From Streptosporangiaceae bacterium (lineage in GTDB: Bacteria; Actinomycetota; Actinomycetes; Streptosporangiales; Streptosporangiaceae): a DNA stretch of 5,409 nt. A model generated the notes under the pieces. That model did no database searches. It was not told the origin of the DNA and was given only the letters and a program-made list of their open reading frames with translations. The first letter of the stretch is position 1. The number at the start of each line of letters is the position of its first letter. The stretch spans positions 1-5,409 of the forward strand of contig JASHTQ010000195.1 of the NCBI GenBank assembly GCA_030040475.1, given 5' to 3'. Positions 1 through 5,409 of this stretch are shown here, in pieces. The position numbers and the translations under genes are program-made.

Positions 1-1
1 G

Positions 2-1516
2 CAGCTCACCGGCCTGGTCCGGGGGCCGAACGCCCTTGTCGCTGTCCGCCGCAACGACATCAACGCGCTGGAAGACGACATCGACGCGGTCATCGTCTGT
101 GGCCTGGCGTTCGGCGTGCTCGCCGGGCTGGCCGGCGGGATGCTGCTCACCTCGGGCATCGCCAAGCGAGTCGCCGGGGCCGCCGCGAACGCCGACAGGC
201 TCGGCGCCGGTGAGGATCTGGAGCCGGTGCGCGGCGCGGGTGACGAAATCGGCAGGCTGGCGGCCGCATTGGCCCGCGCCAAGGGCCTGCTGGACAGCCG
301 CGCCACGGAGCTGACCGCCGCCAGGGACGTGGCGCTGAAGGCCACCCAGGCGAAGAACGCGTTCCTGTCCAGCACCAGCCACGAGCTGCGCACGCCGCTG
401 AACGCCGTGCTCGGGTTCACCCAGCTGCTGCAGATGTCCGAATTGGGCCAGGAGGACAGGGACAGCGTCGAGCGCATCCTCGGCGCCGGGCGGCACCTGC
501 TGCTGCTGATCAACGAGCTGATCGACATCGCCAGGATCGAGTCAGGCGAGTTCAGCCTGTCGGTCGAGCCCGTCCAGGTACAGCCGCTTGTCGAGGAGAC
601 CTGCCAGCTGATGGCGCCGATCGCGGCCGGGCGCTCGATCACGATCGGCCAGTACTGCCTGCACCCCGGCCTCGCCGTCCGTGCCGACCGGCTGCGACTT
701 CGCCAGATCCTGGTCAACCTGGTCTCCAACGCGATCAAGTACAACCGCCAGGGCGGTGCGGTCTCGATCACCTACCAGGCGGACGGGGCCGACCGGGCGA
801 CGGTGGCGGTGACCGACACCGGGCCGGGGATATCGGCGGCGAACCTGGAGCGGATCTTCATCCCGTTCGAGCGGCTGGGCGCCGAGCAGAGCGCGATCGA
901 GGGCACCGGGATCGGGCTGCCGCTGGCCCGCGCCTTCGCCGAGGCGATGGGCGGCTACCTGACCGCGTCCAGCGGCGACGGCGCCGGGTCGACGTTCACC
1001 ATCAGCCTTCCCCGGGTGCCGGACATGGTCGATACCAGAGAGCACGAGCACGCGGCAGCGGTATCGCTGGCCGCGCCGGCCAGCCCGGACGACGCGGCCG
1101 GCGCGGGGCTGCGCGTGCTGTACATCGAGGACAACTCCGCCAACATCGAGGTGGTCTCGAGGTTCGTGAAGTCCAAGCCGAACATCCGACTGCAGGCGGT
1201 CATGTCCGGCCGGATCGGCCTGGAGATCGCGACCCGCGAGGTTCCCGACCTGATCCTGCTCGACCTGCACCTGCCCGACCTGCCGGGGTACGAGGTGCTC
1301 ATCCATCTCAAGTCGGAGCCAGCCACTGCGGGCATCCCGATCGCGGTCCTGTCCGCGGAGGCCGCGCCGACGGTCGTCCGCCAGATGCGCTCCAGCGGGA
1401 TCGTCGCCTACCTCACCAAGCCACTTGACCTGGCCGAACTCGGCCAGCTCCTCGACTCGATGGCGGCCGCACACGAGGAAAAGACCGGCGTGGTCCCGGA
1501 GACGACGCGGACATGA
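2..1516 (+). CDS. Hybrid sensor histidine kinase with C-terminal receiver domain (5' end cut by window)
   Basis: The reading frame is open from the window edge, so the start and probably an extracytoplasmic sensor domain lie upstream; 504 residues are visible. Counting from base 2, residues about 29-50 form a hydrophobic membrane helix. A HAMP linker follows (about 51-105, ending in the typical DEIGRLA), then HisKA with the H-box SHELRTPLNAVLGF and phosphorylatable His at 127 (bases 380-382). The HATPase domain has an N-box NLVSNAIKY (Asn 243), G1 box DTGPG (272-276) and G2 box GTGIGLPL (from 301). After an Ala/Asp-rich linker comes a receiver (about 370-490) with acidic pair E376/D377, acceptor Asp 421 in LILLDLHLPD, Ser 451 and Lys 473. 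All key catalytic residues are present. By family knowledge it autophosphorylates on His and passes phosphate to its own or another receiver. The stimulus is unknown. The GTG at 116 is an internal codon, not a credible start, because it would cut the membrane helix. Confidence 0.93.
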   Translation, partial: QLTGLVRGPNALVAVRRNDINALEDDIDAVIVCGLAFGVLAGLAGGMLLTSGIAKRVAGAAANADRLGAGEDLEPVRGAGDEIGRLAAALARAKGLLDSRATELTAARDVALKATQAKNAFLSSTSHELRTPLNAVLGFTQLLQMSELGQEDRDSVERILGAGRHLLLLINELIDIARIESGEFSLSVEPVQVQPLVEETCQLMAPIAAGRSITIGQYCLHPGLAVRADRLRLRQILVNLVSNAIKYNRQGGAVSITYQADGADRATVAVTDTGPGISAANLERIFIPFERLGAEQSAIEGTGIGLPLARAFAEAMGGYLTASSGDGAGSTFTISLPRVPDMVDTREHEHAAAVSLAAPASPDDAAGAGLRVLYIEDNSANIEVVSRFVKSKPNIRLQAVMSGRIGLEIATREVPDLILLDLHLPDLPGYEVLIHLKSEPATAGIPIAVLSAEAAPTVVRQMRSSGIVAYLTKPLDLAELGQLLDSMAAAHEEKTGVVPETTRT

Positions 1517-1884
1517 CGAACCGCACCGTGCTGTACATAGACGACAACGACGACAACATCCGCCTCGTCGAGCGGCTGCTCAAACGCCGTCCGGAGATCG
1601 AATTGCGTTCGGTCGGCACCGGCAGGGACGGTATCAAGGCGGCGATCGAGGATCCGCCCGTCCTTATCCTGCTGGATAACCGCCTTCCCGATACGCACGG
1701 CGAGCAGGTGCTCCGGGAGCTCGCCGCGGTGCCGCAGACCGCCGCGATCCCGGTGATCATCCTCAGCGGCGATACCGGCAAGGAGACCGTCAATACCCTC
1801 CTCGCGGCGGGAGCCGTCGACTTCATGGCCAAGCCGTTCGACCTGCTCGAGCTGATGGCCCTGATCGAGCGTTACCTCACCTGA
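1513..1884 (+). CDS. Stand-alone receiver-domain (single-domain) response regulator
   Basis: This 123-residue protein is a receiver domain and nothing else. It has acidic residues D10/D11, the phosphoacceptor Asp 55 in LILLDNRLPD, Ser 85 as the switch hydroxyl residue and Lys 107 in the MAKPF motif, so the phosphorylation site is intact. The ATG overlaps the kinase stop (ATGA), giving a four-base overlap that indicates translational coupling and cotranscription. A GGAGA lies at 1498-1502. No DNA-binding or catalytic domain follows Lys 107; the chain ends about 16 residues later. The domain resembles the receiver fused to the kinase (both begin VLYI-E/D-DN and end in KP-L/F-DL-LEL-like sequence), which suggests duplication of one module. 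Likely roles, by inference, are phosphorelay shuttle, phosphate sink, or regulator through protein contacts. The natural phosphodonor is the upstream kinase. Confidence 0.93.
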   Translation: MTNRTVLYIDDNDDNIRLVERLLKRRPEIELRSVGTGRDGIKAAIEDPPVLILLDNRLPDTHGEQVLRELAAVPQTAAIPVIILSGDTGKETVNTLLAAGAVDFMAKPFDLLELMALIERYLT

Positions 1885-1899
1885 TCGCCTTTTCGGTAT

Positions 1900-1932
1900 A
1901 GCCGGCCGCGATAGTCGTCGCGGCCGGCTTTT
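1900..1932 (+). terminator. Rho-independent terminator after the kinase/receiver operon
   Basis: A perfect 12-bp stem (1900-1911 pairing with 1918-1929) encloses a 6-base loop (1912-1917) and runs directly into TTTT, followed by CT. It begins 15 bases after the receiver stop codon. The T-tract is on the plus-strand side only, so it should stop transcription from the two-component operon and not readthrough from the minus strand. Confidence 0.85.
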
Positions 1933-2037
1933 CTCGTGCCGAAACAAGCGCCGTACCCGGGCCTAAAGGACCGGGACAACGGCCCGCCCGAGACGGGCAC
2001 AACGACTCTGAGAAACGGACAAGGAAAACACGACACT

Positions 2038-2042
2038 GGAGG
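2038..2042 (+). promoter_or_regulatory. Strong Shine-Dalgarno sequence before the 47-codon ORF
   Basis: GGAGG lies six bases before the ATG at 2049, in a locally A-rich stretch (2011-2036) that stands out from the surrounding G+C-rich DNA and would leave the site unstructured. It is the strongest reason to treat the downstream small frame as translated. Confidence 0.45.
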
Positions 2043-2048
2043 CAGTTC

Positions 2049-2192
2049 ATGGAACGCAGAACTCCAAGGCCCGGGTCCGGACGGGCGGCTCTTCGCCACA
2101 GCAGCCCGTCCGGTACCCGTCAACCGTCCGCCCCCGGTGCCCCCGTGCCGGGGGCGGGCTCATGCCTGGCAGAGTCTGGACCATGGACGTAG
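2049..2192 (+). CDS. Possible small ORF (47 codons), unknown function
   Basis: An ATG sits six bases after a full GGAGG (2038-2042), the best-placed ribosome binding site in the middle region. The frame runs 47 codons to TAG at 2190-2192. The predicted peptide starts MERRTPRPGSGRAALRHS and is rich in Arg, Pro, Gly and Ser, with no membrane segment or motif I recognise. Composition like this is also what random G+C-rich DNA gives, so the ribosome binding site is the main support. The ORF spans two strong hairpins and ends just inside the start of the phosphatase-like fragment (ATG 2183), with a 10-base overlap. It could therefore be a translated leader acting on that fragment's ancestor, a small protein, or chance. 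No obvious promoter was seen upstream; bases 1933-2037 hold only a short GCCCG/CGGGC hairpin (1986-1998). Confidence 0.3.
   Translation: MERRTPRPGSGRAALRHSSPSGTRQPSAPGAPVPGAGSCLAESGPWT
2077..2113 (+). other. GC-rich hairpin (10-bp perfect stem) inside the small ORF
   Basis: CCGGACGGGC (2077-2086) is the exact reverse complement of GCCCGTCCGG (2104-2113), with a 17-base loop. A few more outer pairs are possible across an internal loop. No T-tract follows, so it is not a classical terminator. It may be an RNA structure in a leader, or an inverted repeat for a binding protein. The role is unknown. Confidence 0.5.
2126..2159 (+). other. Second GC-rich hairpin just before the phosphatase-like fragment
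   Basis: CCGCCCCCGG (2128-2137) pairs perfectly with CCGGGGGCGG (2148-2157) around a 10-base loop, and two outer pairs (one G-U) extend it to 12. It ends a few bases before the ATG at 2162 and has no T-tract. Together with the hairpin at 2077-2113 it makes a tandem pair that could fold over the start region of the fragment and limit its translation. That effect is inferred. Confidence 0.5.
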
Positions 2193-2301
2193 ACACCGAA
2201 CTGCTCGAGGCCGCGGTCGAGATCGCCGCCACCGCCAGCCGGCTGGCCGCGCGGCGCTTCATCGAGGGCTCCACGGTCGGCACCAAGGCCGGGGAGGTGC
2301 A
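2183..2301 (+). pseudogene. Truncated N-terminus of an inositol-monophosphatase-family gene (probable remnant)
   Basis: From ATG 2183 the frame encodes MDVDTELLEAAVEIAATASR, then LAARRFIEG-STVGTKAGEV. This matches the opening of inositol monophosphatase / histidinol-phosphatase family proteins: a long amphipathic first helix (LL.AAVE.A..A..L...RF) followed by a strand with V.TKA. In intact members the next element is the VTEAD-like segment leading to the metal-binding residues. Here the sequence becomes unrelated right after GEV, and the other two frames offer no continuation. The open frame from 2162 (alternative ATG) runs on to 2455, but its latter part is antisense to the 3' end of the GluRS gene and looks like noise. 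No metal-binding or catalytic residues remain, so it cannot be an active phosphatase. Family assignment rests on about 40 residues read by eye; an unrelated short protein is possible. Confidence 0.42.
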
Positions 2302-2363
2302 CCACCGCACGTTCGGCATAAAAGACGTTGGGGAGGTCAGCGGGGGCGGGACCGGTACCGGGG
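2302..2363. other. Spacer between the phosphatase-like remnant and the end of the GluRS gene
   Basis: About 60 bases lie between the point where phosphatase similarity fades and the GluRS stop codon (TAA, complement of 2364-2366). A 10-base palindrome CCGGTACCGG sits at 2352-2361, just past the GluRS stop on the minus strand, with no T-tract behind it. I see no convincing terminator for the minus-strand operon here, nor any insertion-sequence ends or target-site duplication. Confidence 0.4.
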
Positions 2364-4019
2364 TTACAGGACGGCTCGGATGCGGCGGAGGACCTCTTGC
2401 GTGCCCAGGGTGGCGGCCACGGAGCCCAGGTCGGGGCTGCGCGGGGTGCCGGTGAGCAGGATGCGGACGATCTGGGAGAGCTCGCGGATGGAGCCATGGT
2501 AGGCGGCGGGGTCCTGCTTGTAGGCCTTCGGGCTGGGGGCGAAGCCCAGGCCGGGGGCCAGGGTGCGGATCTGGTCGAACCACACGACGTCCGGGGACGG
2601 CGGCTGGTAGGCCTCGGCGAACGCGGCGGCGACGGCGCGGACCACGGCCGGGTCCGGGGCCGGGTCCAGGCCGGCGAAGCGGGCGTCGGCGGGGTCGGTG
2701 ACCGGGGTGAACAGCTCGCTGAAGAAGTAACCGTAGACGGCGCGGAACTCGGCCCACCTGCGCAGGTCCTTGCGCGGCTTCTCGGTGTCCACGCGATCGA
2801 TGTCCAGCGCCTGCAGCGCCAGCGGCCGGTGGGCCTGCAGGACCGGCACGAGATCGGGGTCGTAGCGGGCGGCCCACTCGGTGACCAGGGCCAGGATCAG
2901 CTCGCCGGGCAGCGTGGCGACGTGGTCGGCGCAGATGTCGTCGAGCTTGACCATGTCGATGAGCGGCCCCGCGGTGCCGCACTCCGACAGCCGGATGGCC
3001 TCGGTGAGCGCCTCGGCGAGCGGGACCTCGGCGAGGCGGCCGTTGGCCAGGCCGCGGAGGTAGTACTGGACGGCCGGGGCCGGGAAGCCCTGCTCGAGGT
3101 AGAAGGCCACGCTGGACTCGGGGTCGCGGCGCTTGGACAGCTTGCGGCGGCTGCCGCCGTCCTGCTTCATCAGCGGGGCGATGTGCGCGTAGCGGACGCG
3201 CTCGAAGCCGAGCGCGTCGAAGAGCTGCAGGTGCAGCGGCACCGAGGAGAGCCACTCCTCGCCGCGGATGACCAGGGTGATCCGCATCAGGTGGTCGTCG
3301 ACGGCGTGCGCGAAGTGGTAGACGGGCAGCCTCGGCTCGGTGTCGCTGCTCTTGAGGATCACCGCGTCGTTGCGGTTGTCGTCCATGGTCAGCTCGCCGC
3401 GGATCTCGTCGGTGAAGCTGACCCGGACCCCGGCGACGCCGGGGGACCTGAACCGGACGACGTACGGGTCGCCGGCGGCGAGCCGTTCCCCCACCTGCTC
3501 TGGTGAGGCGTCGCGCCAGATCGCCCACCTGCCGTAGTAGCCGGGCAGCGCGCCCGCGGCCCGCTGCGCGGCGGTGATCTCCTCCAGGTCCTGCTTGGTC
3601 GCGAAGCACGGGTAGGCCAGGCCCTTGCGCATCAGCTCGCGGACGTAGGTCAGGTAGATCTCCTCCCGGGCCGACTGGGAGTAGGGGCCATAGCGGCCGG
3701 TGTGGTCGTTCTCGTCCGGGGCGATGCCGAAGTACTCGAACGCCTCGGCGAACTGCTCGGCGGCGCCCTCGGCGGTCCGGGCCTGGTCGGTGTCCTCGAG
3801 GCGGACCAGGTAGGTGCCGCCGGAGTGCCGCGCGACGTCGACGTCCATGGTCGCGGTGTAGACGCCGCCGATGTGCAGGAACCCGGTCGGGCTGGGGGCG
3901 AAGCGGGTGACCTCGGCGCCCTCGGGCAGGTGAGTACGCGGCGGGTAGTAGTGCTCGAGGGTGTCCGGCTCGGGCAGGCCGGGCGGGAACAGGGAGTCGA
4001 TGACGGACTGGCTCAGCAC
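2364..4019 (-). CDS. gltX: Glutamate--tRNA ligase, clostridial-type, probable second copy
   Basis: This 551-residue class I aminoacyl-tRNA synthetase joins glutamate to tRNA-Glu through glutamyl-adenylate. The N-terminal extension (about 1-35, with YYPPR near 25-28) precedes FAPSPTGFLHIGG (40-52), which holds the HIGH-type motif HIGG. Further motifs are VRLEDTD (72-78), VIRGEEWLSS (250-259) and the KMSKS equivalent KLSKR (293-297). The C-terminal 250 residues fit the helical anticodon-binding region. The extension, FRSPG, YHFAHAVDDHLMR and KLSKRRDPE follow the clostridial GluRS pattern, unlike the usual shorter actinobacterial enzyme (from memory of the families). The zinc-knuckle region keeps only one Cys (C138, in CFATKQ), so zinc binding is probably absent. 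Start: GTG at 4019-4017, ten bases after the ATP-grasp stop with no Shine-Dalgarno sequence in between; an in-frame stop (4037-4035) rules out a longer protein. Codon use is ordinary high-G+C, so any transfer is old. Confidence 0.9.
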   Translation of the reverse strand: MLSQSVIDSLFPPGLPEPDTLEHYYPPRTHLPEGAEVTRFAPSPTGFLHIGGVYTATMDVDVARHSGGTYLVRLEDTDQARTAEGAAEQFAEAFEYFGIAPDENDHTGRYGPYSQSAREEIYLTYVRELMRKGLAYPCFATKQDLEEITAAQRAAGALPGYYGRWAIWRDASPEQVGERLAAGDPYVVRFRSPGVAGVRVSFTDEIRGELTMDDNRNDAVILKSSDTEPRLPVYHFAHAVDDHLMRITLVIRGEEWLSSVPLHLQLFDALGFERVRYAHIAPLMKQDGGSRRKLSKRRDPESSVAFYLEQGFPAPAVQYYLRGLANGRLAEVPLAEALTEAIRLSECGTAGPLIDMVKLDDICADHVATLPGELILALVTEWAARYDPDLVPVLQAHRPLALQALDIDRVDTEKPRKDLRRWAEFRAVYGYFFSELFTPVTDPADARFAGLDPAPDPAVVRAVAAAFAEAYQPPSPDVVWFDQIRTLAPGLGFAPSPKAYKQDPAAYHGSIRELSQIVRILLTGTPRSPDLGSVAATLGTQEVLRRIRAVL

Positions 4020-4029
4020 ACCCGGAAGG

Positions 4030-5409
4030 CTACTTCACGTAGGCGATGGGCATCACGGCAGGCGCCTGCGGCAGCGGCTCGGACTGGTAGTGGGAGCGGA
4101 TGCCCGCGATGTAGCGGCGGCACCGCTCGGTGAGCCCCTCGGCGGTCTGCATCCGGCCCTTGGTCACCAGGATGCCCAGGTCGGCGCCGTGGAACCGGTA
4201 GTCGCCCGGGCCGTAGACGCGCATGAAGAAGGCCTCGTCCTCGGTGGTGATGTCGTGCCAGTCGTTGCTGACGTGCTCGAAGGTGAGCGCGCCGGCGTCG
4301 GACATGCGCCAGGATCCGGTCCGGGGCGCGGCCAGGATCCGCTCCACGTCGTCGCCCGGCTCCTTCATGATCAGCTGCGACCAGACGTCGACGGCGGCGA
4401 GATCGCGCCAGCGCTCGTTGATCTCCTCGGCGTCGATCGTGTAGTCGACGTCCATGAACTCGAGCAGGTGGAACAGGAACAGCGGCACGTCGGCGTAGGC
4501 GCCGGCGGTCACGTTGGTCATCGAGGAGACGCCGGAGATCCGCGGGTTCAGCTCGCCCAGGTAGACCGCGCCGGTGTCGGTGTCGACGAGCACGTCGACC
4601 TCGAGGAAGCCCTTGTAGCCCTCCCGGGCCAGCCGGTCGCCGAGCTTGCGGACGTGGCTGATCGCCACCGCGCGGTCGGCGTCCGACAGGGCCTCGGGGA
4701 ACACGTCGTTGCCGCACCAGCCGCCCTTGTACGGGGTGAGCTCCGGGTAGCCGGTCAGGTCGTTCATGAACGGGCCGACGATCGTGCCGTGCCTGGTGAT
4801 GCAGGCCTCGACCGCCGCTGCCTGGTTGTTGATCCGCTTCATGATCTTGAGCTGCTGGCCGGCCACGTCGTCCGCGCAGGCGTCCCAGTCGGCCTCGGAC
4901 TTGATGAAGAACGTGGTCTTGCCCGAGTCGCCGTAGGGCGTCTGGACGACCAGGTCGTCGCCGAGGCCGCTGGCTTCGGCGAGCGCGGTCAGCTCGGCGT
5001 AGCTGGCGGCCTCGCCGAGCACGTTCGGCACGGACGGGACGCCGGCCTCGTTGCCGAGCTGGGTGGTGACGATCTTGGAGTCGAGCCGGCGGCGCAGCGA
5101 GTCCGGCGGCAGGATCAGCTGGTAGCCCTGCTCCTTGCAGATCTCCTCGGTCTCTTCATCGAAGAACACCATCGCGACCATCGGCGTCCCGCCGCGGCGG
5201 GCCAGGTGCTCGCGGACCTCGGCGTCGCGCAGCAGGTAGTTGTTGATCTGCTCGCTCGACTCGAACTCGATGTAGGGGCGGTTCTCCGGCGCGAACAGCC
5301 GCGGATGCCTGCCGTCCCAGGAGTCGTAGTAGGCGATGTAGCCGAAGTTGCGGACCCAGCGGTCGATGCCGAGCAGGTTGAAGGCGGTCGGGCCGATGAA
5401 GTAGATGGG
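4030..5409 (-). CDS. ATP-grasp domain protein, biotin-carboxylase-like / amino-acid ligase type (5' end cut by window)
   Basis: The frame is open to the window edge, adding 76 residues before the ATG at 5181; 459 residues are visible and the true start lies outside. The visible N-terminal part (PIYFIGPTAF... to about residue 100) fits a pre-ATP-grasp domain. The ATP-grasp fold follows: LDSKIVTTQLGNEAGVPSVP (from about 109), a glycine-rich loop VVQTPYGDSGKTTFF (about 154-168) and the metal-binding strand pair GFLEVDVLVD ... YLGELNPRISG (about 267-293), where E286 and N288 match the usual Mg-ATP ligands. The family activates a carboxylate as acyl-phosphate and joins it to an amine or other nucleophile. 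No biotin-binding domain or second carboxylase domain is seen, so a small-molecule or peptide ligase is likelier than a true carboxylase; the substrate cannot be read. It is followed after ten bases by the GluRS gene, almost certainly in one transcript. The stop is TAG (complement of 4030-4032). Confidence 0.85.
   Translation of the reverse strand, partial: PIYFIGPTAFNLLGIDRWVRNFGYIAYYDSWDGRHPRLFAPENRPYIEFESSEQINNYLLRDAEVREHLARRGGTPMVAMVFFDEETEEICKEQGYQLILPPDSLRRRLDSKIVTTQLGNEAGVPSVPNVLGEAASYAELTALAEASGLGDDLVVQTPYGDSGKTTFFIKSEADWDACADDVAGQQLKIMKRINNQAAAVEACITRHGTIVGPFMNDLTGYPELTPYKGGWCGNDVFPEALSDADRAVAISHVRKLGDRLAREGYKGFLEVDVLVDTDTGAVYLGELNPRISGVSSMTNVTAGAYADVPLFLFHLLEFMDVDYTIDAEEINERWRDLAAVDVWSQLIMKEPGDDVERILAAPRTGSWRMSDAGALTFEHVSNDWHDITTEDEAFFMRVYGPGDYRFHGADLGILVTKGRMQTAEGLTERCRRYIAGIRSHYQSEPLPQAPAVMPIAYVK

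Noticed and set aside
542..1474. Long minus-strand frame opposite the histidine kinase
   Set aside because: Its composition is that of an antisense shadow; the plus strand has all kinase and receiver motifs in order.
1963..1990. CTAAAG followed by GC-rich sequence, resembling a flagellar sigma factor -35 box
   Set aside because: No GCCGATAA-like -10 element appears at the needed spacing; the following bases form a short GCCCG/CGGGC hairpin instead.
1933..2363. Search for a tRNA-Glu or other RNA gene near the GluRS gene, or a recognised riboswitch
   Set aside because: No tRNA T-arm/acceptor arrangement or known riboswitch core was found by eye; the hairpins present are simple inverted repeats.
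2340..2366. Palindrome CCGGTACCGG after the GluRS stop as a possible terminator
   Set aside because: It has no loop as a single palindrome and no T-tract on the minus-strand side, so it does not meet the criteria for an intrinsic terminator.
2328..3506. Long plus-strand frame antisense to the GluRS gene
   Set aside because: The translation is Gly/Val/Ala/Asp-rich without family motifs, and the opposite strand carries an unambiguous GluRS.
2047..3609. Long open frame on the minus strand, in a different frame from the GluRS gene
   Set aside because: It is Arg/Pro/Gly-rich low-complexity sequence with no motif. Long stop-free frames opposite or offset to real genes are normal in DNA this rich in G+C.

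Overview
The base composition (strongly G+C-rich, with G or C at most third codon positions) and the gene types point to a high-G+C actinobacterium, probably a filamentous soil actinomycete. The genus cannot be read from this window. Both ends of the window cut through genes. No tRNA, rRNA, insertion sequence or CRISPR array was seen.

Left third (plus strand, bases 2-1932): a two-component signalling operon. The first gene is the 3' part of a membrane-bound hybrid sensor histidine kinase (transmembrane helix, HAMP, HisKA, HATPase, then a C-terminal receiver). Its stop codon overlaps by four bases (ATGA) the start of a stand-alone 123-residue receiver protein. The two proteins carry two receiver domains and no visible DNA-binding or enzymatic output domain, so the signal probably leaves through protein contacts or an unlinked phosphotransfer protein. 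A 12-bp hairpin followed by a T-tract closes the operon.

Middle (about 1933-2363): no full-sized intact gene. A 47-codon ORF has a well-spaced GGAGG and covers two strong GC hairpins. It overlaps the start of what looks like a broken N-terminus of an inositol-monophosphatase-family gene, which loses its family resemblance around base 2300. This may be the scar or edge of a rearrangement.

Right (minus strand, bases 5409-2364): a two-gene unit read toward the middle. The first gene, whose 5' end lies beyond the window, encodes a large ATP-grasp enzyme of the biotin-carboxylase-like / amino-acid-ligase type. Ten bases later, with no Shine-Dalgarno sequence in the gap, begins a 551-residue glutamyl-tRNA synthetase. 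This synthetase has the longer N-terminus and internal sequence style known from clostridial GluRS rather than the usual actinobacterial housekeeping form. A second, clostridial-type GluRS coupled to an ATP-grasp ligase is the most interesting feature here. It could be a specialised supply of Glu-tRNA or glutamyl-adenylate for an unknown metabolite or modified peptide, or a self-resistance copy. The window does not contain enough of the cluster to choose between these.
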